Counted from the first letter of the stretch, positions 1-5,665 are shown. The stretch: 9,198 nt of DNA from an uncultured Gluconobacter sp. (GCA_937880175.1 CALFLO010000049.1:1-9198), one strand, 5' to 3'. Notes: generated by a model from the letters alone, not told the origin. A program made the numbers and translations.

Positions 1-192
1 CCCCCGGCCATGACCCCGTTTAATTAGCGGCGGTTATAAATGCTAGGATGTTTTGTGGCTGGGGGGTTAATAGACCCCCCCCTCGCGACAAGACTTCAAA
101 AACCCCGGAAAACAGCCACCCCAACCGAGCCGCGATGTGCGGCCTTTTATCCAGCCCTAATTTTTTCTGTCCTTTTCCGGGGTTTTCGTGAT
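1..192. other. Hairpin-rich non-coding region downstream of the lytic transglycosylase gene
   Basis: No convincing gene is visible on either strand. The stretch holds a G6/C6 hairpin (61-66 with 75-80, eight-base loop TTAATAGA), a perfect 14-bp inverted repeat (99-112 and 173-186) and a small GC hairpin between those arms (129-133 with 139-143). The leftward operon ends at 193, so this could be a terminator region, the leader of the next leftward gene, or a recombination or transfer site. The structures are seen directly; their function is unknown. Confidence 0.6.
99..186. repeat. Long-spaced 14-bp inverted repeat with an inner hairpin
   Basis: AAAACCCCGGAAAA at 99-112 is perfectly inverted as TTTTCCGGGGTTTT at 173-186, with a 60-bp spacer. 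Inside the spacer, GCCGC (129-133) and GCGGC (139-143) form a five-base-pair stem followed on the plus strand by CCTTTTAT, which is weakly terminator-like. The nested arrangement could act as a terminator, a protein-binding site or part of a recombination or transfer site. The sequence does not decide between these. Confidence 0.6.
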
Positions 193-888
193 TCACTGGA
201 CCTGATCCGATCCCCGCGCCGAACCCACTCCGGGCACGCTACGGACATGACCTGCGAAGAGCGCGGACGAAGTGAAAATCTCCTGTCCGGATCGGCTTAA
301 AAAAATGCCTCGGGATGACGATGGAAACGCATTTTCGCTGCCGGAAATGAAGAGCGATGCGGAAGTGCAGCCACCCGCCGGAGCAATGGAAAACGGGATG
401 GAGAAATGCGTGCTGAACGACGGATCATCAATCAGCCGGACGACAGACGCGACGTACGAAACCGTCTCGGCTGACAATGGTCGACCAGTCGCCAGATGGT
501 CGTCATAACGACCGGGACCTGCGTTATAGGCGGCGAGAAATCCCGCATCGCCGTAGCGGTCATGCAGCCATCGCAGATAGGTTGCCCCGGCCGCGATATT
601 GTCATGCGGATCGAAGGGATCGGCGCCCAGATTGAGCGCGCGCCGGACATACTTCCATGTACCTGGCATGAGCTGCATCAGACCCATGGCACCGGCGCCA
701 GAAACCGCGTGCGGATCGCCGGCACTTTCAGCCCGCAGAACCGCCCGCACCCACGCTGGCGGGATCGCGTTTTGCTCCGCTGCCTGCCGCACGAGATCGT
801 CGAAATCCTGCGCGCGGGCGATGGTCGGCGAGAGCGGCAGCGCGAGCACGGCCGACATGCCAGCGGACATGAAGAACCGGGCGCTCAT
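193..888 (-). CDS. Secreted lytic transglycosylase (VirB1/SLT type) of a conjugation system
   Basis: This is a 231-residue peptidoglycan-cleaving enzyme that would open the cell wall locally for assembly of the conjugative channel. I chose the start at 888 because AGGAGG lies just upstream and because it gives a signal peptide (residues 1 to about 26, hydrophobic core followed by ARA) before the mature sequence QDFDDLV. The SLT fold is clear: AESAGDP with the likely catalytic Glu54, GAMGLMQLMPGTW at about 66-78, and AAYNAGPGRY at about 119-128. The C-terminal 70 residues (Ser/Gly-rich) show no recognisable domain. The start codon overlaps the stop of the upstream DUF736 frame by four bases, so the two are probably coupled. 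An ATG further upstream would give 247 residues but lacks a signal-peptide layout. Family assignment is firm; the conjugation role is inferred from TraF and DUF736 next door. Confidence 0.9.
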   Translation of the reverse strand: MSARFFMSAGMSAVLALPLSPTIARAQDFDDLVRQAAEQNAIPPAWVRAVLRAESAGDPHAVSGAGAMGLMQLMPGTWKYVRRALNLGADPFDPHDNIAAGATYLRWLHDRYGDAGFLAAYNAGPGRYDDHLATGRPLSAETVSYVASVVRLIDDPSFSTHFSIPFSIAPAGGCTSASLFISGSENAFPSSSRGIFLSRSGQEIFTSSALFAGHVRSVPGVGSARGSDQVQ

Positions 889-1218
889 TCCCGACCTCCT
901 GGGCGTTTCACAGGGCGGTTCCAGACCAGTTGCCATTCACGCCCGCCGCGCCGCCCGGCCTGGAACAGCGTGGCTCGGATTGGCTGCATGAAAGCGGGAT
1001 CGTCGAGCACGATGGAGATATATTCACCGGCGCGCTCCCCATCCGGCTCCAATCTCCGGTGCTGAATCGCCATCACCGAGATGGATGCGATAATCCGGGG
1101 TATTTTCTGCGCCATTGTTTTCCACTGGCACGAAGGTCAGTTCGGCATCCAGCGACAGGGTGCGCACCCGTCCAGCGAAGCCGTCCGATGTGCGGGTGAA
1201 AAATCCGATCTGGCTCAT
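885..1218 (-). pseudogene. DUF736 family gene, first copy, frameshifted
   Basis: The N-terminal part (MSQIGFFTRTSDGFAG onward) reads from 1218 and stops after GAGWGARR. The family's C-terminal half (GEYISIVLDDPAFMQPIRA, ending ELVWNRP-like as QLVWNRPVKRPGG) continues in another frame down to 885. Dropping one G from the GGGG run near 1040 joins the two as GAGWERAGEYISIVLDDP and gives about 110 residues, the normal size of DUF736 proteins. The gene has AAAGGA about eight bases before its ATG, and its last codon overlaps the lytic transglycosylase start by four bases, so the whole unit looks recently functional. DUF736 proteins are small, of unknown function, and common beside conjugation genes on alphaproteobacterial mobile elements. 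A sequencing error in the G run is the main alternative to true inactivation. An intact paralogue lies at 5666-5989. Confidence 0.85.
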
Positions 1219-1276
1219 GGGAAAAATCCTTTCGGAAATGGTAGGGATGATGGAAAATCCGTGTGCCTTACAATCG

Positions 1277-1906
1277 TCATTCGATCGGCGGTTCGCCCGG
1301 TTTCATGGGCATCATGGGTGGCGCCAGAAGCGGTCGCTCCCGGATCGGAGCGCCGGGTTCCGGAAGGGGATCGAAATGCAGCGGCGGTGGCTCGGCCTCT
1401 CCCGTCCGGACATGCACCGGCACCGCGCGACCGATCACTGTTTCCATCGGCAGGACACCGAAATACCGCCCGTCCAGACTGGTCGGCACGGCGGCGTTCA
1501 TGACGAAGACCTGCCCCGGTCCGAGACGTTGGCAGCCCTGCCAGATCGGCAGCTTGCGGCCCCGATGATCGACGGGTTTCGCGTCACCGACGGGCTTGCC
1601 GTCGACGGTGACATGCGGGCCATTCCGGCAGATACTTTGCCCCGCGAGTGCCGCGACGGGCTTGAGCAGCGGCACGCCGAAAGGCAGGTAGCCGCGCGTT
1701 GCCAGAAGCGTGGCCTCGTGCTCCGGCAGGCGGATTGCGACGATATCGCCGACACGGACGGGTGTGGTGGGCTGGATGCGATACAGCCCGACCGGAACGC
1801 TGGCCGTCTCGTTCCAGACCCAGCGCGGCGTGGGATGAAACGCCAGCGAGGCGCCCACGCCGAGCGCGGCGAAATACGTGGTGAAAAACCAGGCACGCCG
1901 GGTCAT
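1277..1906 (-). CDS. traF: TraF-type S26 signal peptidase for conjugative pilin maturation
   Basis: This is a 209-residue membrane-anchored serine protease. Residues 5-23 form a hydrophobic N-terminal segment. The peptidase motif SVPVGLY supplies the nucleophile Ser36, and LLKPVAAL supplies the general-base Lys82, matching the Ser/Lys dyad of RP4 TraF. A later conserved block runs through QVFVMNAAVPTSLDGRYFGVLP. RP4 TraF processes and cyclises the TrbC pilin subunit; the same role here is inferred from the family. The tail is Pro-rich. I chose the start at 1906 because AGGAGGG lies eight bases upstream and because ATGA overlaps the DUF2840 stop. The open frame extends further upstream, to 2143, but that part only shadows the DUF2840 gene. 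Confidence 0.9.
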   Translation of the reverse strand: MTRRAWFFTTYFAALGVGASLAFHPTPRWVWNETASVPVGLYRIQPTTPVRVGDIVAIRLPEHEATLLATRGYLPFGVPLLKPVAALAGQSICRNGPHVTVDGKPVGDAKPVDHRGRKLPIWQGCQRLGPGQVFVMNAAVPTSLDGRYFGVLPMETVIGRAVPVHVRTGEAEPPPLHFDPLPEPGAPIRERPLLAPPMMPMKPGEPPIE

Positions 1907-2391
1907 GACATGGCCCTCCTGCGCAGCCACGCCTCGTGGCGTTGGTGCGTGTAGGGACGCGGCTCCTGCGCCGCCGTGAGGCGATGATGCAGATGGCGCC
2001 AGTGATCGGGACAGGCGGCAGTGGGATCGATCCCCAGCGTCTCCACACCGTCGATGGCTTCCAGCACCCGACGCACCTTTGGCCAGCCGCTCTGGCGCAG
2101 CAGGCTCTCGCCGCCGGGGCGCACGAAAGGCACGGTCTGGCATGTTTCCTGAGCCCCCACGGCCCGCACGATGTCGATGCAGGACACCACGGTGCCGAAA
2201 TCATTGGCAGCCCAGCGGATGAAGGCGAACACGCTGTCCGGCGTGAAGCTCATCAGCCTGCGCCGACGATCGAGAATGCGATCCTCAACGGGATGCCCGA
2301 AGCGGACCCAGTGTTCGATGCGCTTCTCGATCCAGGTTAGTTCGACCGTGGTGAGCACATCGCCCTGCGATCGGAAAGAACGCGCGGTCAT
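1903..2391 (-). CDS. DUF2840 domain protein
   Basis: This 162-residue protein belongs to the DUF2840 family. Recognisable stretches are LTTVELTWIEKRIEHWVRFG, ILDRRRR, FAFIRWAANDFGTVVS, CQTVPFVRPGGESLLR, WPKVRRVLEAIDGVE and DHWRHLHHRLTA. No catalytic motif or membrane segment is visible, and the biochemical function of the family is unknown. It typically sits between replication or partition genes and the TraF peptidase on alphaproteobacterial conjugative elements, as here. The start overlaps the repA stop by four bases (ATGA) and no strong ribosome-binding site precedes it, so translation probably depends on re-initiation after repA. Its own stop overlaps the traF start in the same way. No parA-like gene sits between repA and this gene. 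Confidence 0.85.
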   Translation of the reverse strand: MTARSFRSQGDVLTTVELTWIEKRIEHWVRFGHPVEDRILDRRRRLMSFTPDSVFAFIRWAANDFGTVVSCIDIVRAVGAQETCQTVPFVRPGGESLLRQSGWPKVRRVLEAIDGVETLGIDPTAACPDHWRHLHHRLTAAQEPRPYTHQRHEAWLRRRAMS

Positions 2392-3461
2392 GGGACACCG
2401 ACCATGCGATCCGCGACCGCTTCCCGAGCCTCTTTTTCCCGCCTCACCGGGGCTGTCGGGAAGGTGTCCGAAAGGCCGGAATCCCCATCTATATAAGTTA
2501 TTATATAAGTTATATAAGTTACGGGGCCGATTTCACCTTTAAGAACAAAGTGTTGCGCCGTTTTTCGCCAACGGTCCGACGATGAATCCGCCAACGGTCC
2601 CACGATATTATGCGCCGCCGGTCCGACGACAGGATTCACATCGTTATCCACAGATCCTGTGGATTGACTCGTTGGAGCGGCGCACAGAACTCCCAGTTTT
2701 CCGCCAGAAATGACACGAAACGTGTAACCTGGAACCGTACGGGCGAGGGCTATGGCACGGATTTTCGCGGCGAAGTCGCGACGCCGGGTCAGGCTGCCCG
2801 AGCGTGCATGCAGGTCCGCCAGATCGAAGCGCCAGCCATCCTTCTGTCGCCCGGCATGGCGTCGGGCCAGACGGTAAAGCCACCGCTCCAGACCGCCGCC
2901 AAGGCGGAAATAGGCAGGGTCGACGCTCAGGACGCGGGAACGGTCGCAGGCGGCCTCCATCAGCCAGTCCGCCAGCGTCAGGGCCACGCCCTCGTCACGG
3001 GTGATACGGAGGCCGCTGATCCAGGTAAACGGCTTCTCCCGCCAGTCCGCGCCATGGCGGATGCTGGTAGCGACGGTCGTGGCCGCCAGGCGCCCGAGCG
3101 CGCCGTGCAGGCGCCGATACTCGTTCGCTCCCGTCGCCCAGCCCAGATCCTGGAACAGCCGCCAGGGCGTGAAGCGCACATGGCGCGACACCCACAGATC
3201 GTGGTTGAGGGCATCGACGATCTGGCCGGTCAGCCAGAGCAGGACGTCCGCATCCCAGATCGTGGCCATGCCCGATCCGTCCGGTGCCGATACCGTCACA
3301 CTGGCATGCCGCGCCTCGTAATCGATGGGGATGATGCGCGGCGTTTTTCCCAACGGGAAGAATGGGCGCCCCATCAGATCGCGGATGTCACGCGGACGGG
3401 CCGGCCCCGAGACCACAAAGCGGCGGTCGGGCTGACGCCAGCTATCGGCGGCCGGCATCAT
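2388..3461 (-). CDS. repA: Replication initiator protein A (RepA, PF10134-type)
   Basis: This 357-residue initiator would bind the element's origin and recruit the host replisome. The conserved core spans about residues 25-260: GRPFFPLGKTPR, IDYEARHASVTVSAP, WDADVLLWLTGQIVDAL, the winged-helix-like FTPWRLFQDLGW...EYRRLHGALGRLAATTV, and ERWLYRLARRHAGRQ...RFDLADLHARSGS. The last ~95 residues are low in family character. They are encoded by DNA carrying a DnaA box, iteron-like repeats and AT-rich repeats, so the coding tail seems to double as the origin. The peptide there is odd (VGP repeats, then TYITYIITYI). I chose the start at 3461, the first of two adjacent ATGs, because it overlaps the upstream HTH gene by four bases. 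The stop overlaps DUF2840 by four bases. Confidence 0.92.
   Translation of the reverse strand: MMPAADSWRQPDRRFVVSGPARPRDIRDLMGRPFFPLGKTPRIIPIDYEARHASVTVSAPDGSGMATIWDADVLLWLTGQIVDALNHDLWVSRHVRFTPWRLFQDLGWATGANEYRRLHGALGRLAATTVATSIRHGADWREKPFTWISGLRITRDEGVALTLADWLMEAACDRSRVLSVDPAYFRLGGGLERWLYRLARRHAGRQKDGWRFDLADLHARSGSLTRRRDFAAKIRAIALARTVPGYTFRVISGGKLGVLCAAPTSQSTGSVDNDVNPVVGPAAHNIVGPLADSSSDRWRKTAQHFVLKGEIGPVTYITYIITYIDGDSGLSDTFPTAPVRREKEAREAVADRMVGVP
2490..2521. repeat. Three AT-rich TATATAAGTTA repeats, candidate duplex-unwinding element
   Basis: TATATAAGTTA occurs at 2490-2500, 2502-2512 and 2511-2521, forming an abrupt AT-rich island in GC-rich DNA. It lies inside the repA coding frame. AT-rich direct repeats next to iterons are the usual melting site of iteron-type origins; that role here is an inference. 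Confidence 0.65.
2566..2630. repeat. Three 18-bp iteron-like direct repeats in repA
   Basis: The repeats are CGCCAACGGTCCGACGAT (2566-2583), CGCCAACGGTCCCACGAT (2589-2606, one mismatch to the first) and CGCCGCCGGTCCGACGAC (2613-2630, three mismatches to the first). The spacings are 23 and 24 bp, about two helical turns, as for classical iterons. Because 23 is not a multiple of three, copies one and two are read in different frames of repA, so the conservation is at the DNA level. They are likely RepA binding sites. Confidence 0.75.
2644..2666. promoter_or_regulatory. DnaA box within an inverted repeat
   Basis: TTATCCACA at 2644-2652 matches the DnaA-box consensus exactly. It overlaps a perfect inverted repeat, TCCACAG (2647-2653) and CTGTGGA (2657-2663), so an imperfect second box (CAATCCACA on the minus strand, 2666-2658) faces it. 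It sits 13 bp from the last iteron, on the side opposite the AT-rich repeats, as in many iteron origins. Confidence 0.7.
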
Positions 3462-3754
3462 CGTCCGGCACTCCGCTGCGCCTTGCGAGCCCTGGCCTGC
3501 AGGCAGATGATATAGGCGCGAGGATCGGACGGCATGGGAATGCCGCCACCGTCACCCGTGGACAGCCGGACGTTCAGATCGGCCCAGGCGCAGAGGTCTT
3601 CCACGGCATAGACGATCCGGCCGCCAAGCTGGCGGTAGAGTGGACCGGTACCGCAGCTCCGGTGTTTTTCGAGGGTGCGGATGGACAGGCCAACGAAATT
3701 GGCCGCGTCCGGGGTGCGCAGATAGCGCGGTGGCAGTGTCGGCTGGACACGCAT
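3458..3754 (-). CDS. AlpA/MerR-like helix-turn-helix protein upstream of repA
   Basis: This is a 98-residue DNA-binding protein. Residues about 11-60 match the excisionase/AlpA-like HTH layout: YLRTPDAANFVGLSIRTLEKHRSCGTGPLYRQLGGRIVYAVEDLCAWAD. The recognition helix follows the GLS turn, and the GGRIVYAVEDL strand-helix is typical. The start at 3754 is supported by GGGAGGAAG upstream. An open frame continues upstream to 3847 but begins in low-complexity sequence without a ribosome-binding site. The stop overlaps repA by four bases, so it is probably translated with repA. On related elements this protein commonly precedes repA and may regulate it or assist replication; that role is inferred. 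Confidence 0.88.
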   Translation of the reverse strand: MRVQPTLPPRYLRTPDAANFVGLSIRTLEKHRSCGTGPLYRQLGGRIVYAVEDLCAWADLNVRLSTGDGGGIPMPSDPRAYIICLQARARKAQRSAGR

Positions 3755-3850
3755 GGGGTCTTCCTCCCGGTGGATCGGGCCGCGTGCGGAATGTCGCGGC
3801 TCATGGGAGGAGGCTGCCGGAGAATGGGACGTGGGGAGGGATGACAAAGT

Positions 3851-4637
3851 TCAGGCCGCCAGACTGTCACCCCCCTGCTTCAGCCCCTGAAGGAGAGCAA
3901 TGTGGCCGCCGTTCTGGTAGAACGCGGCACCGTCGAGATCGCGGTAGAAAGCCCGGTGCCATGAACTGGCGCGTCATTCATTGCGGGACAGGTGCAGGAT
4001 GCGCTCGCCGTAGATTCCAGCCGCGATCCGGCGTGTCGCCACTCCCGTGCGCCGACCTTCGGCGATGCAGAGCATGCGAACCTGACGGAGTTTCTGTTGT
4101 GGACTCAGGTGCAAGGTGGAGGGAAGAGGACCGGGCGTCTGGCCAGCAAACAGACGGCCAAAGCGCGCAACGCAGGCCAGACGGGTCGCAAGGTGCCCGT
4201 CATCAGTGACGAACCAGGTTCCCGGTGCATCGGGCTGCCGATCGACGACTATGACAAGGCGCAGCGGGCCTGCCGCGCTGTCCAGCACGAGATGGATGCC
4301 ATCGGGACCATCATGCCGTGCCCGGACATACGGTGCCAGCCGAAGCATGATGTCACCCCCATCGCCACGCACGGCAACCTCGGGTGCGATGTCCGGATCC
4401 CAGAACGCGGGGGCAAGCCAGGCGGGGAGATCAGGATCGACAGGGAAAACGCAACCCCCAGCGACGGGCGAAGGCGCGCCATGCCTCGGCGTCAACCTTG
4501 CCCATCGTCATGGTTGCTGCATGATCGCGCCGATAGGCTGGATTGTGTCGCAGCCATTCCTGGGCGAGACCGGCAGGGTCGAGCCCGGCGTAGGCGCGAC
4601 GAAGGGGTGCGGCATCCCACGGCCGGATTGTCGGCAC
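3851..4637 (-). pseudogene. DUF2285-family protein with N-terminal DUF6499-like domain, broken by a frameshift and a stop
   Basis: The gene reads from a GTG at 4637, preceded by GGGGGAGGGGGAC. The N-terminal part (RPWDAAPLRRAYAGLD, AQEWLRHNPAYRRDH, FARRWGLRF) runs into an early stop. The next domain (PVDPDLPAWLAPAFWDPDIAPEV...LHLSPQQKLRQVRMLCIAEGRR) lies one base out of frame. Removing one base from the TTTTCCC run near 4452 joins them as RWGLRFPVDPDLP. That frame then meets a TGA at 3974-3976 after HLSRNE and stays open for about 40 codons (WHRAFYRDLDGAAFYQNGG, then HIALLQGLKQGGDSLAA), which look like the natural DUF2285 C terminus. A TGG to TGA change explains the stop. The repaired protein would be about 261 residues. 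Such proteins are thought to be regulatory DNA-binding proteins of mobile elements. Two independent lesions favour a real pseudogene over a sequencing error. Confidence 0.8.
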
Positions 4638-4908
4638 GTCCCCCTCCCCCGATATGTCATGGATTCGACCCAGTATCCGGTGCAGGACCGAAACGGGTAG
4701 TCCCGAAGACTCAGGGAGGTGATCCCGAAAATCTTTGACCAGATAGGGATTATTTGGAGGAGGGAGGAAGATTCAGGCTACGCGGGCGGGAAATGTCGGT
4801 TTTTCCGGCATTACGTGATGCGCTCGGCACATCACTCCGGCGGGAGAGAAACCATCCGTGCATTATAATACGTAGCGCGATAATACACAAATCGTTCCTA
4901 TCCTGCGG
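4638..4908. promoter_or_regulatory. Divergent control region between the leftward operon and the XRE gene
   Basis: ATTATAAT at 4862-4869 gives a perfect -10 box on both strands. On the minus strand TATAAT (4867-4862) has TTGTGT (4890-4885) exactly 17 bp upstream, a plausible promoter for the leftward operon. On the plus strand TATAAT (4864-4869) lacks a good -35. ATAATAC repeats at 4865-4871 and 4880-4886, 15 bp apart. There is a hairpin AATGTCGG/CCGGCATT (4792-4799, 4805-4812) and an inverted repeat GTGATG/CATCAC (4815-4820, 4830-4835). These are candidate operators for the neighbouring XRE protein. Positions are seen; function is inferred. Confidence 0.55.
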
Positions 4909-5142
4909 ATGGACATCCGAGGACTTTTCGGCGCGAACGTGAGGCGCCTGCGACGCGCCGCCGGTCTCAGCCAGGAAGCCCTGGCGGAACGGATGGGCGT
5001 GGACCGCGCCTATATCAGCTGGATCGAGACCGGGCGCCAGAACGCGACGCTGCTCTCGCTGTGGCATGCGTCGCAGGCGCTGGGCGTGCGGCCGGCGGCG
5101 TTACTGGATGAAAGTCATTTCCAGACGGACGATCAGAAATAG
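4909..5142 (+). CDS. XRE-family helix-turn-helix regulator
   Basis: This is a compact 77-residue Cro/CI-type DNA-binding protein. It starts MDIRGLFGANVRRLRRAAG. The HTH core is GLSQEALAERMGVDRAYISWIETG (residues 19-42), with Ser21-Gln22 opening helix 2 and the recognition helix around 32-40. It is followed by NATLLSLWHASQALGV, the usual helix-4/5 region, so nearly the whole protein is the HTH domain. It is transcribed divergently from the leftward replication-transfer operon, the typical position of an autoregulated repressor. The start at 4909 has no clear ribosome-binding site, so weak or leaderless-like initiation is possible. Repression of the leftward operon is an inference from position. 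Confidence 0.88.
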   Translation: MDIRGLFGANVRRLRRAAGLSQEALAERMGVDRAYISWIETGRQNATLLSLWHASQALGVRPAALLDESHFQTDDQK

Positions 5143-5168
5143 GCTTCCTCACCCTGCCGTATCCGCCC

Positions 5169-5324
5169 TCAATGGGGCGGTGGCGGCCTGTGTGTTTCGA
5201 TACGGGACTGTTGTGCAAGTGTCTCTTTGAGTTCGCGCTCGATCTGTCGGCGTTCGCGTTTGCTGAGATGAAAACTGGTCAGTTCGGCGCGCAGCATCTG
5301 GATGTGGTCGTGTAGCGTGGTCAT
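5169..5324 (-). CDS. 51-residue charged helical protein, unknown function
   Basis: The frame reads MTTLHDHIQMLRAELTSFHL, then SKRERRQIERELKETLAQQS and a Pro/His tail. It looks almost entirely alpha-helical and possibly coiled-coil (regular L/I spacing, many E/R/K), without Cys, signal peptide or membrane segment. AAAGGAAC lies about nine bases before the ATG. It ends 26 bp from the convergent XRE stop. The gene is easy to miss because of its size. Its 5' leader contains an 8-bp inverted repeat (CGTCCTGT 5325-5332, ACAGGACG 5351-5358). I do not recognise a named family. Position beside the candidate oriT makes a small accessory transfer or regulatory protein conceivable, but that is speculation. 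Confidence 0.65.
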   Translation of the reverse strand: MTTLHDHIQMLRAELTSFHLSKRERRQIERELKETLAQQSRIETHRPPPPH

Positions 5325-5427
5325 CGTCCTGTTCCTTTCGTTTCTCGAAGACAGGACGGACGGCTCATGCCGGGACGGACCGGGTCAGGGATCGCCGCAG
5401 GCGACCGGCTCGCCGGCGCGTGGGGGA

Positions 5428-5505
5428 GCCGATTTTGTTCGGCGTGCCCGAAGGGTGCGTCGGGCAAAATTGGGGGGACCGCGCGTCCTTGACGCGGTGC
5501 GCCCT
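5428..5505 (+). other. Candidate origin of conjugative transfer (oriT)
   Basis: Several inverted repeats are packed together: GCCGA/TCGGC (5428-5432, 5439-5443), ATTTTG/CAAAAT (5432-5437, 5465-5470) enclosing TGCCCGA/TCGGGCA (5445-5451, 5460-5466), and CGCGTC-CTT-GACGCG (5482-5496). One base after the last arm comes TGCGCCCT (5498-5505). In MOBQ and Ti-type oriTs an inverted repeat is followed closely by a TGCGCCCT-type nic core, cut between G and C in R1162. The likeness is seen in sequence; function is inferred. No relaxase gene lies in the window to test the match. Confidence 0.5.
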
Positions 5506-5607
5506 CGCGCATGGTACAATGGGAAGGCTGAGGGAAAGCCTCGTATTCCGCCTGCGTCTCACGTCGGGCGACCAGCGCTGCCGCCCACGCCCCGGAAGAG
5601 CACGTGG

Positions 5608-5650
5608 AAAAAAAGACCCGGAAGGCCCCGCCCGGGGAGACCGGGCGGGG
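5608..5650 (-). terminator. Rho-independent terminator after DUF736 copy 2
   Basis: CCCCGCCCGG (5626-5635) and CCGGGCGGGG (5641-5650) form a perfect 10-bp stem with a five-base loop. On the minus strand it is followed, after about 11 bases, by seven T residues (5614-5608). It begins 16 bp downstream of the DUF736 stop. The gap before the T run makes it slightly non-standard. Confidence 0.7.
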
Positions 5651-5665
5651 TTGGTGGTGGGAGGT

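Larger units (their letters stand above)
5325..5665. other. Non-coding gap with nested inverted repeats and a terminator
   Basis: No gene is convincing in these 340 bases. The open frames that cross it are GC-driven shadows. It contains, from left to right, the leader inverted repeat of the 51-residue gene, a cluster of inverted repeats leading to a TGCGCCCT core (candidate oriT, listed separately), AGGCT/AGCCT around 5526-5540, and the terminator of the DUF736 gene. Confidence 0.6.

Noticed and set aside
1115..1954. Plus-strand open frame of 279 codons
   Set aside because: It is antisense to the TraF peptidase and DUF736 genes, which have clear motifs; no family character or ribosome-binding site.
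2610..3515. Long plus-strand open frame of 301 codons
   Set aside because: It lies antisense to repA, has no recognisable domain, and is a GC-content shadow of that gene.
4440..4460. Programmed frameshift in TTTTCCC to express the DUF2285 protein
   Set aside because: The further in-frame TGA at 3974-3976 means that frameshifting alone would not restore the normal protein.
5321..5512. Minus-strand 63-codon frame overlapping the 51-residue gene start by ATGA
   Set aside because: It covers the inverted repeats, is rich in Pro/Arg from GC bias, and has no ribosome-binding site; the overlap is probably chance.
5489..5520. Possible plus-strand promoter TTGACG ... TACAAT
   Set aside because: The spacing is 20 bp, too long for a good sigma70 promoter, and no plus-strand gene follows.
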